Of a DNA stretch of 64,000 nucleotides, positions 35,912-45,337 are shown in pieces. Numbering within the stretch: the first letter of the stretch is position 1; the number at the start of each line of letters is the position of its first letter. The notes under the pieces were generated by a model that worked only from the letters and a program-made list of their open reading frames with translations, was not told the origin of the DNA and did not search any database. Origin of the DNA: Flavobacteriaceae bacterium PS02336 (GTDB lineage: Bacteria > Bacteroidota > Bacteroidia > Flavobacteriales > Flavobacteriaceae); contig JASCOF010000003.1 of assembly GCA_029960065.1 (NCBI GenBank), forward strand, positions 124,001-188,000, read 5' to 3'. The position numbers and the translations under genes are program-made.

Positions 35912-38692
35912 CTATAACTGACATTCTATTGTATAAATTCCAGATCCTAATTCTAAAACAGGCTTTTGGGCTTTTTCATCAAAACCTACTCTAATCTTTT
36001 TATTATAAATCTTTATTTCTGAATTTTTAGATAAAGGTAATTTTACTGTCGCAGTTGTATTTACCGGAATCTGAACCGTCAAAATAAATTTACCGTCTTT
36101 CTTTTCCCAAGAAGAAGCAATTTTTCCGTAAACCGATTGATAGTCCGCTTTCGCGAAAGTCATATCGCCAACAACTTCTGGCTGAATAAAGAAATGTTTG
36201 AAACCCGGTTTTTCAGGATCGGACATAATTCCGGCTAAACTTTGATAAAACCATTCTTCAATCTGACCTAACATAAAATGATTCCACGAATTTCCTTTTG
36301 TCGGATCCCATTGTTCGGTTAAAGTCGTTAAACCAAATTTAATCTGAAAACCATAACCCGGCGCATCATAATGATTGTGCATTCTGAACATGGTTTCATT
36401 TTCGCCATTTCTCGCCAGAGTTTGAAATAAGTAACGATTTCCAACATCTCCCGTTGTCAGACGATCTCCTTTCTCTTTGATATCGGCTAGTAAATTCTGC
36501 ATTACAGCTTCTTTATACTGTGGTTCTACGATATCCATAAAAATCGGAACGGCATTACTAAACTGACTACTTGTTCCATATTGCTTGGTTTCTTCATTAA
36601 AAAACTCCTTGTTGAAAGCCGTTTTAATATCAGAAGCCAATGTATTGTATTTCTCAAAATCTTCGGTTTTACCTAATAATTTTGATGCTTTGGCTACTAA
36701 ATAAGCGCCATAATAATAGTGAGAAGTAGCAGAAAGCGCAATCGGACTATTTTTAGAATATCCTGCTGGATGTGTTCCGTAATCGTACCAATCTCCTAAT
36801 CCGTGTGACACGATATGGTTTGTTGCTTTCGTTCCTAAATAATCCACGTAATTCTTCATAACAGGAAAATACTTCTCCAACAATGAAGCGTCTCCATAAT
36901 ATTCATAATACATCCAAGGCAGAATTACCCCAGTAACTCCCCATTCTGGAGAATCAGTAAAATCACCTCCAAAAATGACATATTCAGGAACAATTGTCGG
37001 AATTAAACCATTTTCTCTCTGTGAATCAGAAATATTCTGCATGGTTGCAGGAAGGAAAGTCTGTAAGTTATAATTGAACATTAAACCCGGACCATTCAAC
37101 TGAATTTCTTCCAACCAGCCTAACTTCTCACGTTGCGGACAATCAGTAAAAACGCTTTGAAAATTACTTTTGATTGAGTTGTTAATCAGTTCGTGTGTTT
37201 TGTTGAAAATCTCATTCGAACAGGCAAAACTTCCTGCTTCTCCAGCCGAATTGTAAATGAAATTCGATTTTAAATCAACCAAAGTTGGAAGCTCTTTATT
37301 TTTATCTTCTTTATAATTAATGTTTTCAATTTGAACATATTGATAACCGTAGAAACTGAATTTTGGCGTCCATTCTTCTACGTCTTTACCTTTTAAAGTA
37401 TAATCGTAATAATATGGTTTTCCAGATCTTCCCTGCGCAATTGTACCTTCATCATTTAATCCTTCGGCCACCCAAACACGGATTGTTTGTCCTTTTTTTC
37501 CTTTTACTTTAATGGTTGGAAATCCCGAAAGATTTTGTCCCATATCAAAAACATAGAAATTGGGTTTCAGTTCTTTTACGGTTTTAACTTCATATTGTTT
37601 CTGAATCGTAACCGGTGGCGCTGTCTGAGGTCTTAAAACTCCTTTTGGCGCTTCCTGAACCACAACTTTTTTCCATTCTCTATCTTTGAAACCTTTTCTG
37701 TTCCAACCTTTTTGTTCTAAATTGGCATTGTAATCTTCTCCACCAAAAATACTGTTATAGGTAATCGGACTTTTGCTGTATTTCCAAGATCCATCTGACT
37801 TTATAATTTCTTCTGAACCGTCATTATATTTGATTTTCATTTTAAAGAATAAAGTCGGCGGACCAAAACTCACGAAGAATTTGGTATATCTTTCTGCCAA
37901 TGTATTGTACATTCCGTTTCCTAACAAAACACCAATTACATTGTCGCCTTTTTGAAATTCTTTTGCGCTTAATTCGTAAACATTGTAATTAACCGTTTTA
38001 TCATAATCTGTCCACAAAGGCGCAAATTGGCTGTTTCCAACTTTTTTTCCGTTGATAGTCAATTCGTAATGTCCTAAACCTGAAATGTAAACTACAGCTT
38101 CTTTGATTTCTTTTTTTACTTCGAAAGGTTTACGAAGCAATATACTTCTTCTTGCCAAAGAATCGGAAGCATTGATAAATGAGTTCTTTTTTTCTCTGTT
38201 GAAAGTAGCTGTATGATAATTTCTTCCTTCCGGCAAATGACTGTCGGCTTTTGTAATGGCACCAATCCAAGTCGGATTTAAATCTGATTCTAATGAAGCT
38301 GTTCTGAACGAAGCAGTTCTACTCCATTTTGAAACTTTGCCTGATTGATTCCAAACTTTTACTTTCCAGAAATATTTTGTTTCATTTTTTAATGGATTTC
38401 CGTTGTAAACAATATGGAGATTTTTATCGGTATTAACTCTTCCGCTGTTCCAAATATCTCCATCATCCATTTTTAGTTTTTCTTCCGAAGAAGCTACTAA
38501 AATCAAATAAGCGACTTGTGATGCATCGGATTCTTTTGAGATCAATTGCCAGCTTAATCTCGGCTGATTCTGAACTACGGCTAATGGATTTTCAGCCATT
38601 TCTGTTGTTAAACGTACAGGCAAAATTTGTCCATTTGAAATGAATGTGATTAAAAAGCTAAGTCCTAATAATATGTTTTTGAAATTCTTCAT
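35912..38692 (-). CDS. GH78 alpha-L-rhamnosidase (second)
   Basis: The start is placed at ATG 38692 (926 residues): the signal peptide MKNFKNILLGLSFLITFISNGQ begins there, and the in-frame ATG 45 bp upstream would fall inside a repeat arm. It has a beta-rich N-terminus (NPLAVVQNQPRLSWQL), the N-domain VYISGLGHYELTINGKKVGNSQFAPLWTDYD, the helical barrel with TDCPQREKLGWLEE near 515 of the mature numbering, TTLTEQWDPTKGNSWNH as the base region, and a C-terminal sheet. It acts on terminal alpha-L-rhamnose. The catalytic motif differs from the first GH78 (CPQREKLGW against CPQRNERQPW), which points to a separate subgroup. Confidence 0.93.
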   Translation of the reverse strand: MKNFKNILLGLSFLITFISNGQILPVRLTTEMAENPLAVVQNQPRLSWQLISKESDASQVAYLILVASSEEKLKMDDGDIWNSGRVNTDKNLHIVYNGNPLKNETKYFWKVKVWNQSGKVSKWSRTASFRTASLESDLNPTWIGAITKADSHLPEGRNYHTATFNREKKNSFINASDSLARRSILLRKPFEVKKEIKEAVVYISGLGHYELTINGKKVGNSQFAPLWTDYDKTVNYNVYELSAKEFQKGDNVIGVLLGNGMYNTLAERYTKFFVSFGPPTLFFKMKIKYNDGSEEIIKSDGSWKYSKSPITYNSIFGGEDYNANLEQKGWNRKGFKDREWKKVVVQEAPKGVLRPQTAPPVTIQKQYEVKTVKELKPNFYVFDMGQNLSGFPTIKVKGKKGQTIRVWVAEGLNDEGTIAQGRSGKPYYYDYTLKGKDVEEWTPKFSFYGYQYVQIENINYKEDKNKELPTLVDLKSNFIYNSAGEAGSFACSNEIFNKTHELINNSIKSNFQSVFTDCPQREKLGWLEEIQLNGPGLMFNYNLQTFLPATMQNISDSQRENGLIPTIVPEYVIFGGDFTDSPEWGVTGVILPWMYYEYYGDASLLEKYFPVMKNYVDYLGTKATNHIVSHGLGDWYDYGTHPAGYSKNSPIALSATSHYYYGAYLVAKASKLLGKTEDFEKYNTLASDIKTAFNKEFFNEETKQYGTSSQFSNAVPIFMDIVEPQYKEAVMQNLLADIKEKGDRLTTGDVGNRYLFQTLARNGENETMFRMHNHYDAPGYGFQIKFGLTTLTEQWDPTKGNSWNHFMLGQIEEWFYQSLAGIMSDPEKPGFKHFFIQPEVVGDMTFAKADYQSVYGKIASSWEKKDGKFILTVQIPVNTTATVKLPLSKNSEIKIYNKKIRVGFDEKAQKPVLELGSGIYTIECQL

Positions 38693-38730
38693 TATTATTT
38701 GTTTGGATGCAGAATACTTATTCTTATTTT

Positions 38731-38832
38731 TTGTCATCCTGACGAAGGAAGGATCACACTAGAAACTCCTCAAAGTTAATCGACAATCAGTATCGAGCTA
38801 CTTATGTGATCCTTCCTTCGTCAGGATGACAA
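38731..38832. repeat. Perfect 27-bp inverted repeat (CATCCTGACGAAGGAAGGATC variant)
   Basis: Arms at 38731-38757 and 38806-38832 pair perfectly. The sequence is a variant of the CATTTCGACGAAGGAGAAATC family: both arms carry the same changes, so pairing is kept. It lies between the 621-residue propeller gene and GH78. Confidence 0.88.
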
Positions 38833-38851
38833 GATTACGGTTATTCTTTTT

Positions 38852-40717
38852 CTACAACTTTTTAGTTATCAGAGACTCGATATTAAATACTGCTTCTGGA
38901 ATTAATTTTCCAGTTTGAGGCAGATCGTCGTAATCGTCTGTGTCTGGCGCTGTGTCTGGATTTGGCGTATGTCTCTGTTCTCCTGTGCGGAACATGATTC
39001 GCTCAAAACCATCTGTTGGCGCATAAAATATCTTTGTTGATTCTTTTCCATCGTTTACTTTTATAGTGTATTGACGGTTTTTAGCATCTAATTTAACTGT
39101 GATTGTATATGCTTTGTTTGCTTCGTATTTTGTAACCGAACTCAAACGCGCACCATTTTTTACCTTTAATTCTCCATCCGAATCAAAAATCAATCTTACA
39201 GATGGCAAACCTTGTTTGTTTTGAAATTCAATCTGTAATAAACCGTGATTATTTTGCTCTGGTTTTACGGTAAAAACAGCTTCTAATTTTGCTGTAAATG
39301 GAATTACTCTTTCGGCGCGTGAATAATCAAAATAATCCTGATCTCTCAACGTCAACCATTTTTTACCATCGGCTTTCTTTTCGATTTTTGTTGATGCCCA
39401 CGAAAGATCGTACGTATTCCATAATTTCAATTCTTCTCCATCAGGAAGAGCATTGAAAACATCATTTGCTTGTTCTTTAACCTCTGAAGTTACAGGAACA
39501 GGAATCGATGCCACCCAAATATCTTCTTTATTTACACTATAACCAACCCAAATTTTTCCGTCTGGCGGAGTTCCATCTTTTTCTGTAATTCCACGAACGT
39601 ATTGCGGACCTGCGGATTTGTAGTTTCCGCCGTAACGCATCGGACTTACTTCTCCGTGAACCAATAATAAATCCTTATAATTCAGTCCGTCATCACTTGT
39701 AGAAATTGCCAAAGGCCAGCGATACTCTGACGGATTATAAAGTGTTGCATAACGATTGTCTGACGTTTTTTGTCCCCAGATTTTGGCGTTGCTGTTTACA
39801 AATCCTGGTGCACGCAATGGCATATAATCCCAAGATTTTCCTCCGTCTCTACTGATCGAGGTTAAAGCGTGTTTCCATAAACCAACAACGTTTCCGTTTG
39901 GCAAATGGTAATAACTAAACGCTTTGTACGGTTTCTGCAACGGAATCAATTCATCGTCACGATCGGCTTCTTCTACCCATTGCTGTAAAACCAAAGGTTC
40001 AGATAAAATCTCTTCGCAAGCTTTTTTCAAACCTTTATCTTTTGATGCGGTATAAAATGGGAATTTCGATTTCGATTTGTCCCAAGTTTTGTTGTATCTA
40101 ATGAAATAAATTTCTCCGAAACTTCCATCTTTTTTGATTTCACGGATTACACGTCCAATTCCTTTTCCGTCGTTTGGATCGTCTTTTTCATCCATTGCGA
40201 TTCCGTAATAGGCTAAGGCAAAAAGTCTTTTGTCTTTTGACGTGTAAAACCCCATTCTTTGGTGCATAATCGCATCGAGGTTTTTGGCAACGCCTTCAAC
40301 GCCTTCTTTTTTCCATCCGTCTGGAATTCGATAAATTGGGAAAATCACTTCTGGTTTTGTCCACGTTAAGCCGTCTTTAGAATTCATAATCAAAGTTTGG
40401 CTTGGTGGAATATGTTCGCCCGATGGATCACTTAAATAATGTAAATAAAATGTATTATTCCAATACGCCATCATCGGCTGGTGGTTGTATGTCCAACCAA
40501 AACCATCTGCTTTTTCAGGATGTTCACGGCTTGCACGCATAATTTGTGTGGCGTGAACTCCAACTGCTGGACTTAACATTCCGTGATGATAATCAATGTT
40601 TGAAAGTGTTTTGCCAACATAACGCACTGTGTCGTTCTGCGCATTTACAGCGGTACAAGCCAAAATAATTGTGGCTGTTGTAATGATGTTGGTTTTTATG
40701 TTTTGGAAAGTAATCAT
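38852..40717 (-). CDS. Large secreted sialidase-like beta-propeller with C-terminal beta-sandwich
   Basis: This 621-residue secreted protein (signal peptide to about VNAQ) has a propeller in residues 30-425 with Asp-box-like turns MNSKDGLTW, ISRDGGKSW and ISTSDDGLNY. A beta-sandwich at about 430-605 (LKLWNTYDLSWAS, FTVKPEQNNHGLLQIEFQNKQG) resembles a laminin-G-like carbohydrate module. WTYNHQPMMAYWNNTFYLHYLSDPSGEHIPPSQT is a striking N-terminal stretch with many aromatics and His. It is probably an exo-glycosidase for an acidic or branched pectin sugar. Rhamnogalacturonan-II enzymes with propellers (GH143-like) are a possible relation I cannot confirm. It lies between GH43-like and GH78 genes. 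Confidence 0.7.
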   Translation of the reverse strand: MITFQNIKTNIITTATIILACTAVNAQNDTVRYVGKTLSNIDYHHGMLSPAVGVHATQIMRASREHPEKADGFGWTYNHQPMMAYWNNTFYLHYLSDPSGEHIPPSQTLIMNSKDGLTWTKPEVIFPIYRIPDGWKKEGVEGVAKNLDAIMHQRMGFYTSKDKRLFALAYYGIAMDEKDDPNDGKGIGRVIREIKKDGSFGEIYFIRYNKTWDKSKSKFPFYTASKDKGLKKACEEILSEPLVLQQWVEEADRDDELIPLQKPYKAFSYYHLPNGNVVGLWKHALTSISRDGGKSWDYMPLRAPGFVNSNAKIWGQKTSDNRYATLYNPSEYRWPLAISTSDDGLNYKDLLLVHGEVSPMRYGGNYKSAGPQYVRGITEKDGTPPDGKIWVGYSVNKEDIWVASIPVPVTSEVKEQANDVFNALPDGEELKLWNTYDLSWASTKIEKKADGKKWLTLRDQDYFDYSRAERVIPFTAKLEAVFTVKPEQNNHGLLQIEFQNKQGLPSVRLIFDSDGELKVKNGARLSSVTKYEANKAYTITVKLDAKNRQYTIKVNDGKESTKIFYAPTDGFERIMFRTGEQRHTPNPDTAPDTDDYDDLPQTGKLIPEAVFNIESLITKKL

Positions 40718-40731
40718 TGGTATTTTATTTT

Positions 40732-40908
40732 TTTGCCACAGATTGTACAGATTAAAAAGATTATTTTTTATCTGCTTGATCTGCTATCCCGATAGCTATC
40801 GGGAGCGGAGAAAAATTTACTCTCGCAGATTTGGCAGATTATGCAGAATTATATTTTTAATTCTTATATCTTAAAAAAAATCCTTTTAATCTGTGTAATC
40901 TGTGGCTA
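40732..40908. repeat. Composite nested inverted repeat, near copy of 24554-24703
   Basis: TTGCCACAGATTGTACAGATT starts the element and AATCTGTGTAATCTGTGGC closes it. Inside is ATCTGCTTGATCTGCTATCC, the palindrome CCCGATAGCTATCGGG (about 40788-40803) and ACTCTCGCAGATTTGGCAG. Order and wording match the element at 24554 almost base for base. Confidence 0.85.
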
Positions 40909-40914
40909 TATAAT

Positions 40915-41832
40915 TTATTTTCTATCAATTAATCCTTTTAAAACGTCTGCAGAGATTGTCGTAATTGTTCCGTGTTTGTGTCCTTCGGGGAGGCTTATTT
41001 TGGAGGATACATCTTCAAAATGAACAAAATCTGTTGTACTTAACGCTTTATAATTTTTTGAACCGTAATTATCATAATACAATAACCAGTTTTTATCGAC
41101 TTTCACTACTGTTGGACCTTCTGATAAATATTCGGTTAAAGGCTCAGAACTTTTTTGAAACGGCCCTAAAGGTGATTTTCCGAAAGCTACTTTTATGTTT
41201 CGCATTGGTCTTGTATTGTCTTTTAAAACCAAAACATATTCTTTCTTTCCTTTTTTGACAATCACACAATCGATTACACTGAAACCCGGATCGTAATATA
41301 ATTTTGTGTCTGAAAAAGTTTTAAAATCTTTAGTCGTTACATAATACATTCTGTGGTTATTTTTCTCCTCTTCCACTCCTTTTTCAAATCGGAACGGGAT
41401 TGTTGATGCCCAGATAATTATGTATTCCTTTTTTACATCATCATAAAAAATCTCCGGTGCCCAAACATTTACGACTTCTGGTTCGTTTTTCATTACAGGA
41501 ATATATTGCTGTTCTGACCAATGAATCAAATCTTTTGAGCTTGAATAACCGAAACCATTTCCACCTTTCCAATCTGTTGTCCAAACCATGTGATACGTTC
41601 CGTCGCCTCCTTTTGTGATTGACGGATCACGCATGATTTTGCTGGCTCCGATTTCGGGTTTTAAAAATGAACCTTCCAATCCTTTCCAGTTGTAACCGTC
41701 TTCGCTGTATGCCAAATATAAACCTTCTGTTGCAGGTTCTCTAAACGATGTAAAAAGATATAAATCTTTCTTTTTCTGCGAATAACTAATCGCGAAAAGT
41801 GAAAGGGTTACTATGATGAATATTTTTTTCAT
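40915..41832 (-). CDS. GH43-like five-bladed propeller glycosidase
   Basis: The start is taken as ATG 41832 (305 residues) because MKKIFIIVTLSLFAISYSQ is a clear signal peptide; an upstream ATG adds twelve uncharged residues. Propeller motifs are DLYLFTSF, IMRDPSITKGGDGTYHMVWTTDW, VNVWAPEIFYDDVKKEYIIIWAS and YLSEGPTVVKVDKNWLLYYD. Asp in RDPSI, Asp or Glu in WAPEI and Glu in SEGP fit the pKa modulator, structural and acid positions of GH43-like enzymes. The usual N-terminal catalytic-base Asp is not obvious in FTSFREP, so GH43 membership and activity need care. Arabinofuranosidase or galactosidase action on side chains would fit. Confidence 0.75.
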   Translation of the reverse strand: MKKIFIIVTLSLFAISYSQKKKDLYLFTSFREPATEGLYLAYSEDGYNWKGLEGSFLKPEIGASKIMRDPSITKGGDGTYHMVWTTDWKGGNGFGYSSSKDLIHWSEQQYIPVMKNEPEVVNVWAPEIFYDDVKKEYIIIWASTIPFRFEKGVEEEKNNHRMYYVTTKDFKTFSDTKLYYDPGFSVIDCVIVKKGKKEYVLVLKDNTRPMRNIKVAFGKSPLGPFQKSSEPLTEYLSEGPTVVKVDKNWLLYYDNYGSKNYKALSTTDFVHFEDVSSKISLPEGHKHGTITTISADVLKGLIDRK

Positions 41833-41912
41833 GATATAAAATTGAACACTAATTTCACTAATTATCACGAATAAAGATTGGTGTAAATTCGTGAAATCTG
41901 TGTTATTATAAT

Positions 41913-43481
41913 CTATTCTGTAATTGCTTTTTTATCTAAAGAAACTCCTCTTTTAATTTTCGTTGTCACATTGTTTAAAACATTATTTTTTAAGAAAATG
42001 TTTTTAGTATCTTTTCCATCCGCTTCGATAAAAATATTGGTTGGATTGAATGGAAAATTATTATTGATCAACGCATTCGAAACATTATCTAATTTGATAA
42101 CCGGAACTCCCTTTATAGCTGTTGAAGACCCAACATTGTCTAAAATGATGTTTTTTGAATCTGAAATTTTGAAAGACGAACCTACAGTTGCATTTACTTT
42201 TACATCGTGAAATTCAACGTCTGTTGCCGTGCTCACGGTAAAACCTTCTTTTCCGTCCATGTTGATGTTCGAGAAAGTGATATTTTGAATCGGCATTTCA
42301 GTAATTCCTAAAATTTGTCCAGCTTTGTTTACGTTTGAAGCCGTGATATTGCTCATGTGAATGTTTCTGAAAATCGGTGTTTTCTCGGTTACAGGTTCAA
42401 CTTGAGTTCCTTTATCGTAGAAAAGACTCAAAACGATGGCCTCTTCTTTGATGTTTTTCATAACGATATTATCGACACGAATATCTTCTACCACTCCGCC
42501 TCTTCCACGAGCCGATTTGATACGGATTCCACGATCTGTTCCATCAAAAACACAATTTGAAATGGTGATTTTTTTGATTCCGCCCGACATTTCGCTTCCA
42601 ATTACAACGCCGCCATGACCACTTAACATGGTACAGTTTGTGATCGTTACATTTTCTGTTGCTTTTCCGTATTTACGTCCGTCGCCGTCTCTTCCTGATT
42701 TAATCGTGATACAATCGTCACCAACGCTGATATGGCAGTTTGAAATACGAACATTGGTACATGAAGAAGGATTGATTCCGTCTGTATTTGGCGAATGCGG
42801 ATTGAAAATTGAAATTCCGGTAACGGTTACATTATCACAAAATTCTGGGTTGATTGTCCAGAAAGGTGAATTTTGAAATGTAACACCTTCAATCAAAATA
42901 TTCTTGCAGTTGTAAGCCTGAAAAAACGATGGTCTGAAGAACTTTTTATCCACCGTTCTTTTGTAATACGGCTCTGTGTAAAGTCCTTTATTTTGCTCTT
43001 CCCACATGGTTTGGTATTTGGTTGGAGGAAGCGGTTCTTTGGCCGTTTCGATTCGGTATACTTCGTTCCACCATGCTTTTCCTTGTCCGTCGATTATGCC
43101 TCTTCCTGTAATGGTGATATTTTCTACATCTTTGGCATAAAATAAGGGTTGGAAACTTTTCATTACAATTCCTTCGTAACGCATTTCTACATACGGAAGG
43201 AAATCATCGAAGTTCTCTGAAAACTTTAAAAGCGCTCCAGAATCTAAGTGAATCGTGATGTTGCTTTTTAATGTAAGAGCTCCCGTTAAATATTCTCCTG
43301 CTGGAAAAAAGATGGTTCCTCCGCCGTTTTTAGATGCTTTTTCTATAGCATTCTGAATGGCTTGGGTACATTTTATTCCTTTGTTGTTTCCGCCTTCTTT
43401 TAGGATGTTTAGCCAGCCGTCGTTTGCGAAAGTGGTGTTTAATCCAGTTATGAAGCAGAGTATTATTAGTATGTTTTTCAT
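41913..43481 (-). CDS. GH28 polygalacturonase
   Basis: The start is set at ATG 43481 (522 residues, signal peptide MKNILIILCFITGLNTTFA). The right-handed beta-helix has all GH28 catalytic motifs: NTDG at 232-235, GDD at 254-256, SGHGG with GHGG at 288-291 and RIK at 320-322. It hydrolyses alpha-1,4 galacturonide bonds of homogalacturonan or, in some subgroups, rhamnogalacturonan or xylogalacturonan. The large insert about 140-185 (WWNEVYRIETAKEPLPPTKY) is common in exo-acting bacterial forms. It follows the GH140-like gene. Confidence 0.94.
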   Translation of the reverse strand: MKNILIILCFITGLNTTFANDGWLNILKEGGNNKGIKCTQAIQNAIEKASKNGGGTIFFPAGEYLTGALTLKSNITIHLDSGALLKFSENFDDFLPYVEMRYEGIVMKSFQPLFYAKDVENITITGRGIIDGQGKAWWNEVYRIETAKEPLPPTKYQTMWEEQNKGLYTEPYYKRTVDKKFFRPSFFQAYNCKNILIEGVTFQNSPFWTINPEFCDNVTVTGISIFNPHSPNTDGINPSSCTNVRISNCHISVGDDCITIKSGRDGDGRKYGKATENVTITNCTMLSGHGGVVIGSEMSGGIKKITISNCVFDGTDRGIRIKSARGRGGVVEDIRVDNIVMKNIKEEAIVLSLFYDKGTQVEPVTEKTPIFRNIHMSNITASNVNKAGQILGITEMPIQNITFSNINMDGKEGFTVSTATDVEFHDVKVNATVGSSFKISDSKNIILDNVGSSTAIKGVPVIKLDNVSNALINNNFPFNPTNIFIEADGKDTKNIFLKNNVLNNVTTKIKRGVSLDKKAITE

Positions 43482-43497
43482 AGTTATGTTTTTGTTT

Positions 43498-43644
43498 TTT
43501 GCCACAGATTAAAATGATTAGCACAGATTTATTACTCTCATTTTTGTCATTTCGACGAAGGAGAAATCTTCGTTAGTAGCTCCGCATGCTTGAGCAACTT
43601 TGTACAGTTTCTTGCGAAGATTTCTCCTTACGTCGAAATGACAA
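43498..43644. repeat. CCACAGATTA half unit and CGACGAAGGAGAAATC inverted repeat
   Basis: A half unit TTTGCCACAGATTAAAATG (43498-43516) is followed by arms at 43544-43572 (TTGTCATTTCGACGAAGGAG...) and 43615-43644 (...CTCCTTACGTCGAAATGACAA). The arms differ at the GAAGG/GTAAGG step, so here pairing is slightly imperfect. A CACGAATTTCATTTCACTAA stretch follows to about 43690. Confidence 0.8.
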
Positions 43645-43708
43645 GATTGTGGATAACCCGTGATTATTCACGAATTTCATTTCACTAATTACTTTTTACT
43701 TTCACTAA

Positions 43709-45115
43709 TCACTTAGTAGATTTCAAAATCAAAACCCAGTCATTACCATCTTCTTTTTTACCTTCTGGCTGAAAATTTTGAGTTCCTTTATTATCAAATG
43801 TTCCAATTTTAGTTTTCTTTCCATTTCTCGGATTATACCAAGTCGCTTCGAATTTATCTCCAGCAATTTTTCCTAGTTTCACTTCTATTATTCTTCCGTT
43901 GTACGTGTATAATAAAGCGTATTTTTCTCCTCTTATGGCTGGAATATAATCGTATTTCTCGCCTTGGTTAACCACTAAAGAAACATCTGGAACTCCTTCT
44001 AAGAATGGCACTTCTTCCATTAATTTCTTAATGTAAATCATCTCTTTTGCTCCTGGCGCATTGATCGCCGATGTCCATAATTCTTTATTTCCGTACGCTG
44101 GTTTATCTCCTTTTCTGAACATTTGCATTACAGCGTTATGTCCGTACGTGTAACCTGCTCCGCCTGATAAAACCGACCAATATCCGTAACGGCGAACGTC
44201 GCTTGCTGTCCATTTTGGCTGTAAAGTATCGTGTAAACCGTGTGGAATTCCTTCGTAAGATGGTTCTCCGTCAAGAGTTGGTTTTGTTGGTTTTAGTTCG
44301 AAATCCCTTAGGACAAATTTGTAATTGTCTTCTTTGAAATTCGTTTTTGATGAATCCTGATCGTATCTTCTGTGTCCGGATTGAAACATATTGAAATCAA
44401 GCCATTTTTCGTTGTGGAAATTCTCTGAAGAATCGGTTCTTCCAAACGGGTGGAAAGTCACTAATTGCTTTGGATTGTTGGTTTTTAAAGTGTTTCCGAT
44501 GGCATTCCAAATATCCTGAAATTCGTTTCCGTGTGTATCTCCACCATTTAACCAAATTACATTGGTTCTGTTTTTATATCGATTAGCTAAAAACTTGGCA
44601 TATTCAGTTGCCTGTTCTTTGCTTACTTTATTTCCTTTCGAAACGTTGGTTCCCCAAACTGGAACCATCGCTACGTAAATTCCGTTTTTCTGAGCCACGT
44701 CTAAGGTATAATCTACATGATCCCAGTAATCGTATTCTTGTGGTTTTTTGAAATCATTTCCTGCCGTAATCAAGGGTTTTGAAACGTCTTCGTTGATTAA
44801 AGCAGCATCGCCATAAACGTTAACGGCATTGATGTTATGTAAAACCATTACCTGAACGACATTAAATCCTTTGTCTTTTCTGTCTTTAAAATATTTCTCT
44901 ACTCCCGCTCTATCCAGTTTTCCGAATGCCAGCCAGCCTGTGTCACCCAACCAGAAAAATGGTTTTTCGTTTTCGGTAACAAAATAATGCTGATTTTTAG
45001 AAACTTTGATTTGAGGCAGAGATGCTTTTGTTTTGGCAGATTGCGAAAATCCGCTTTGTGCTGTCAACATAAAGCTTATACAAAGAGCGTATAAAGATTT
45101 AATTTTCAGATTCAT
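43709..45115 (-). CDS. GH140-like endo-apiosidase family enzyme (DUF4038 type)
   Basis: This 468-residue secreted protein (signal to about SGFSQ) starts with the DUF4038 pattern: NQHYFVTENEKPFFWLGDTGWLAF, FKDRKDKGFNVVQVMVLHN, then VIWLNGGDTHGN with Asp193 and PTLDGEPSYEG with Glu284 as the candidate catalytic pair, and a C-terminal small beta domain (ALLYTYNGRIIEVKLG, TWYNPRNGKK). GH140 enzymes cleave apiose-galacturonic acid linkages of rhamnogalacturonan-II. If specificity holds, this locus can attack RG-II or apiogalacturonan. DUF4038 proteins with other specificities exist, so the substrate is inference. Confidence 0.85.
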   Translation of the reverse strand: MNLKIKSLYALCISFMLTAQSGFSQSAKTKASLPQIKVSKNQHYFVTENEKPFFWLGDTGWLAFGKLDRAGVEKYFKDRKDKGFNVVQVMVLHNINAVNVYGDAALINEDVSKPLITAGNDFKKPQEYDYWDHVDYTLDVAQKNGIYVAMVPVWGTNVSKGNKVSKEQATEYAKFLANRYKNRTNVIWLNGGDTHGNEFQDIWNAIGNTLKTNNPKQLVTFHPFGRTDSSENFHNEKWLDFNMFQSGHRRYDQDSSKTNFKEDNYKFVLRDFELKPTKPTLDGEPSYEGIPHGLHDTLQPKWTASDVRRYGYWSVLSGGAGYTYGHNAVMQMFRKGDKPAYGNKELWTSAINAPGAKEMIYIKKLMEEVPFLEGVPDVSLVVNQGEKYDYIPAIRGEKYALLYTYNGRIIEVKLGKIAGDKFEATWYNPRNGKKTKIGTFDNKGTQNFQPEGKKEDGNDWVLILKSTK

Positions 45116-45152
45116 TTTGGTTTGTTTTTGAATTTATGTTTTTTAGGTTTGT

Positions 45153-45327
45153 TTGCCACGAATTACACGAAATTTCGCCGATATTGGCAGATTTTCACAG
45201 ATCAAAATTTAAAAAATCTGTTGAATCTGCTTTTATCTTTTTTAAATCTACGTGAAAAATTTACTCTCGCAGATCTTGCAGATTGAGCAGATTTAATTTA
45301 AAATTAAATTCGTGCAATTCGTGGCAA
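45153..45327. repeat. Nested CCACGAATTA / CAGATT inverted repeat
   Basis: Outer arms TTGCCACGAATTACACGAA (from 45153) and TTCGTGCAATTCGTGGCAA (to 45327) enclose AGATTTTCACAGATC, AATCTGTTGAATCTGC and CTCGCAGATCTTGCAGATTG units. No gene is visible between the GH140-like gene and the 1050-residue gene. Confidence 0.8.
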
Positions 45328-45337
45328 CCTCTTCTTT

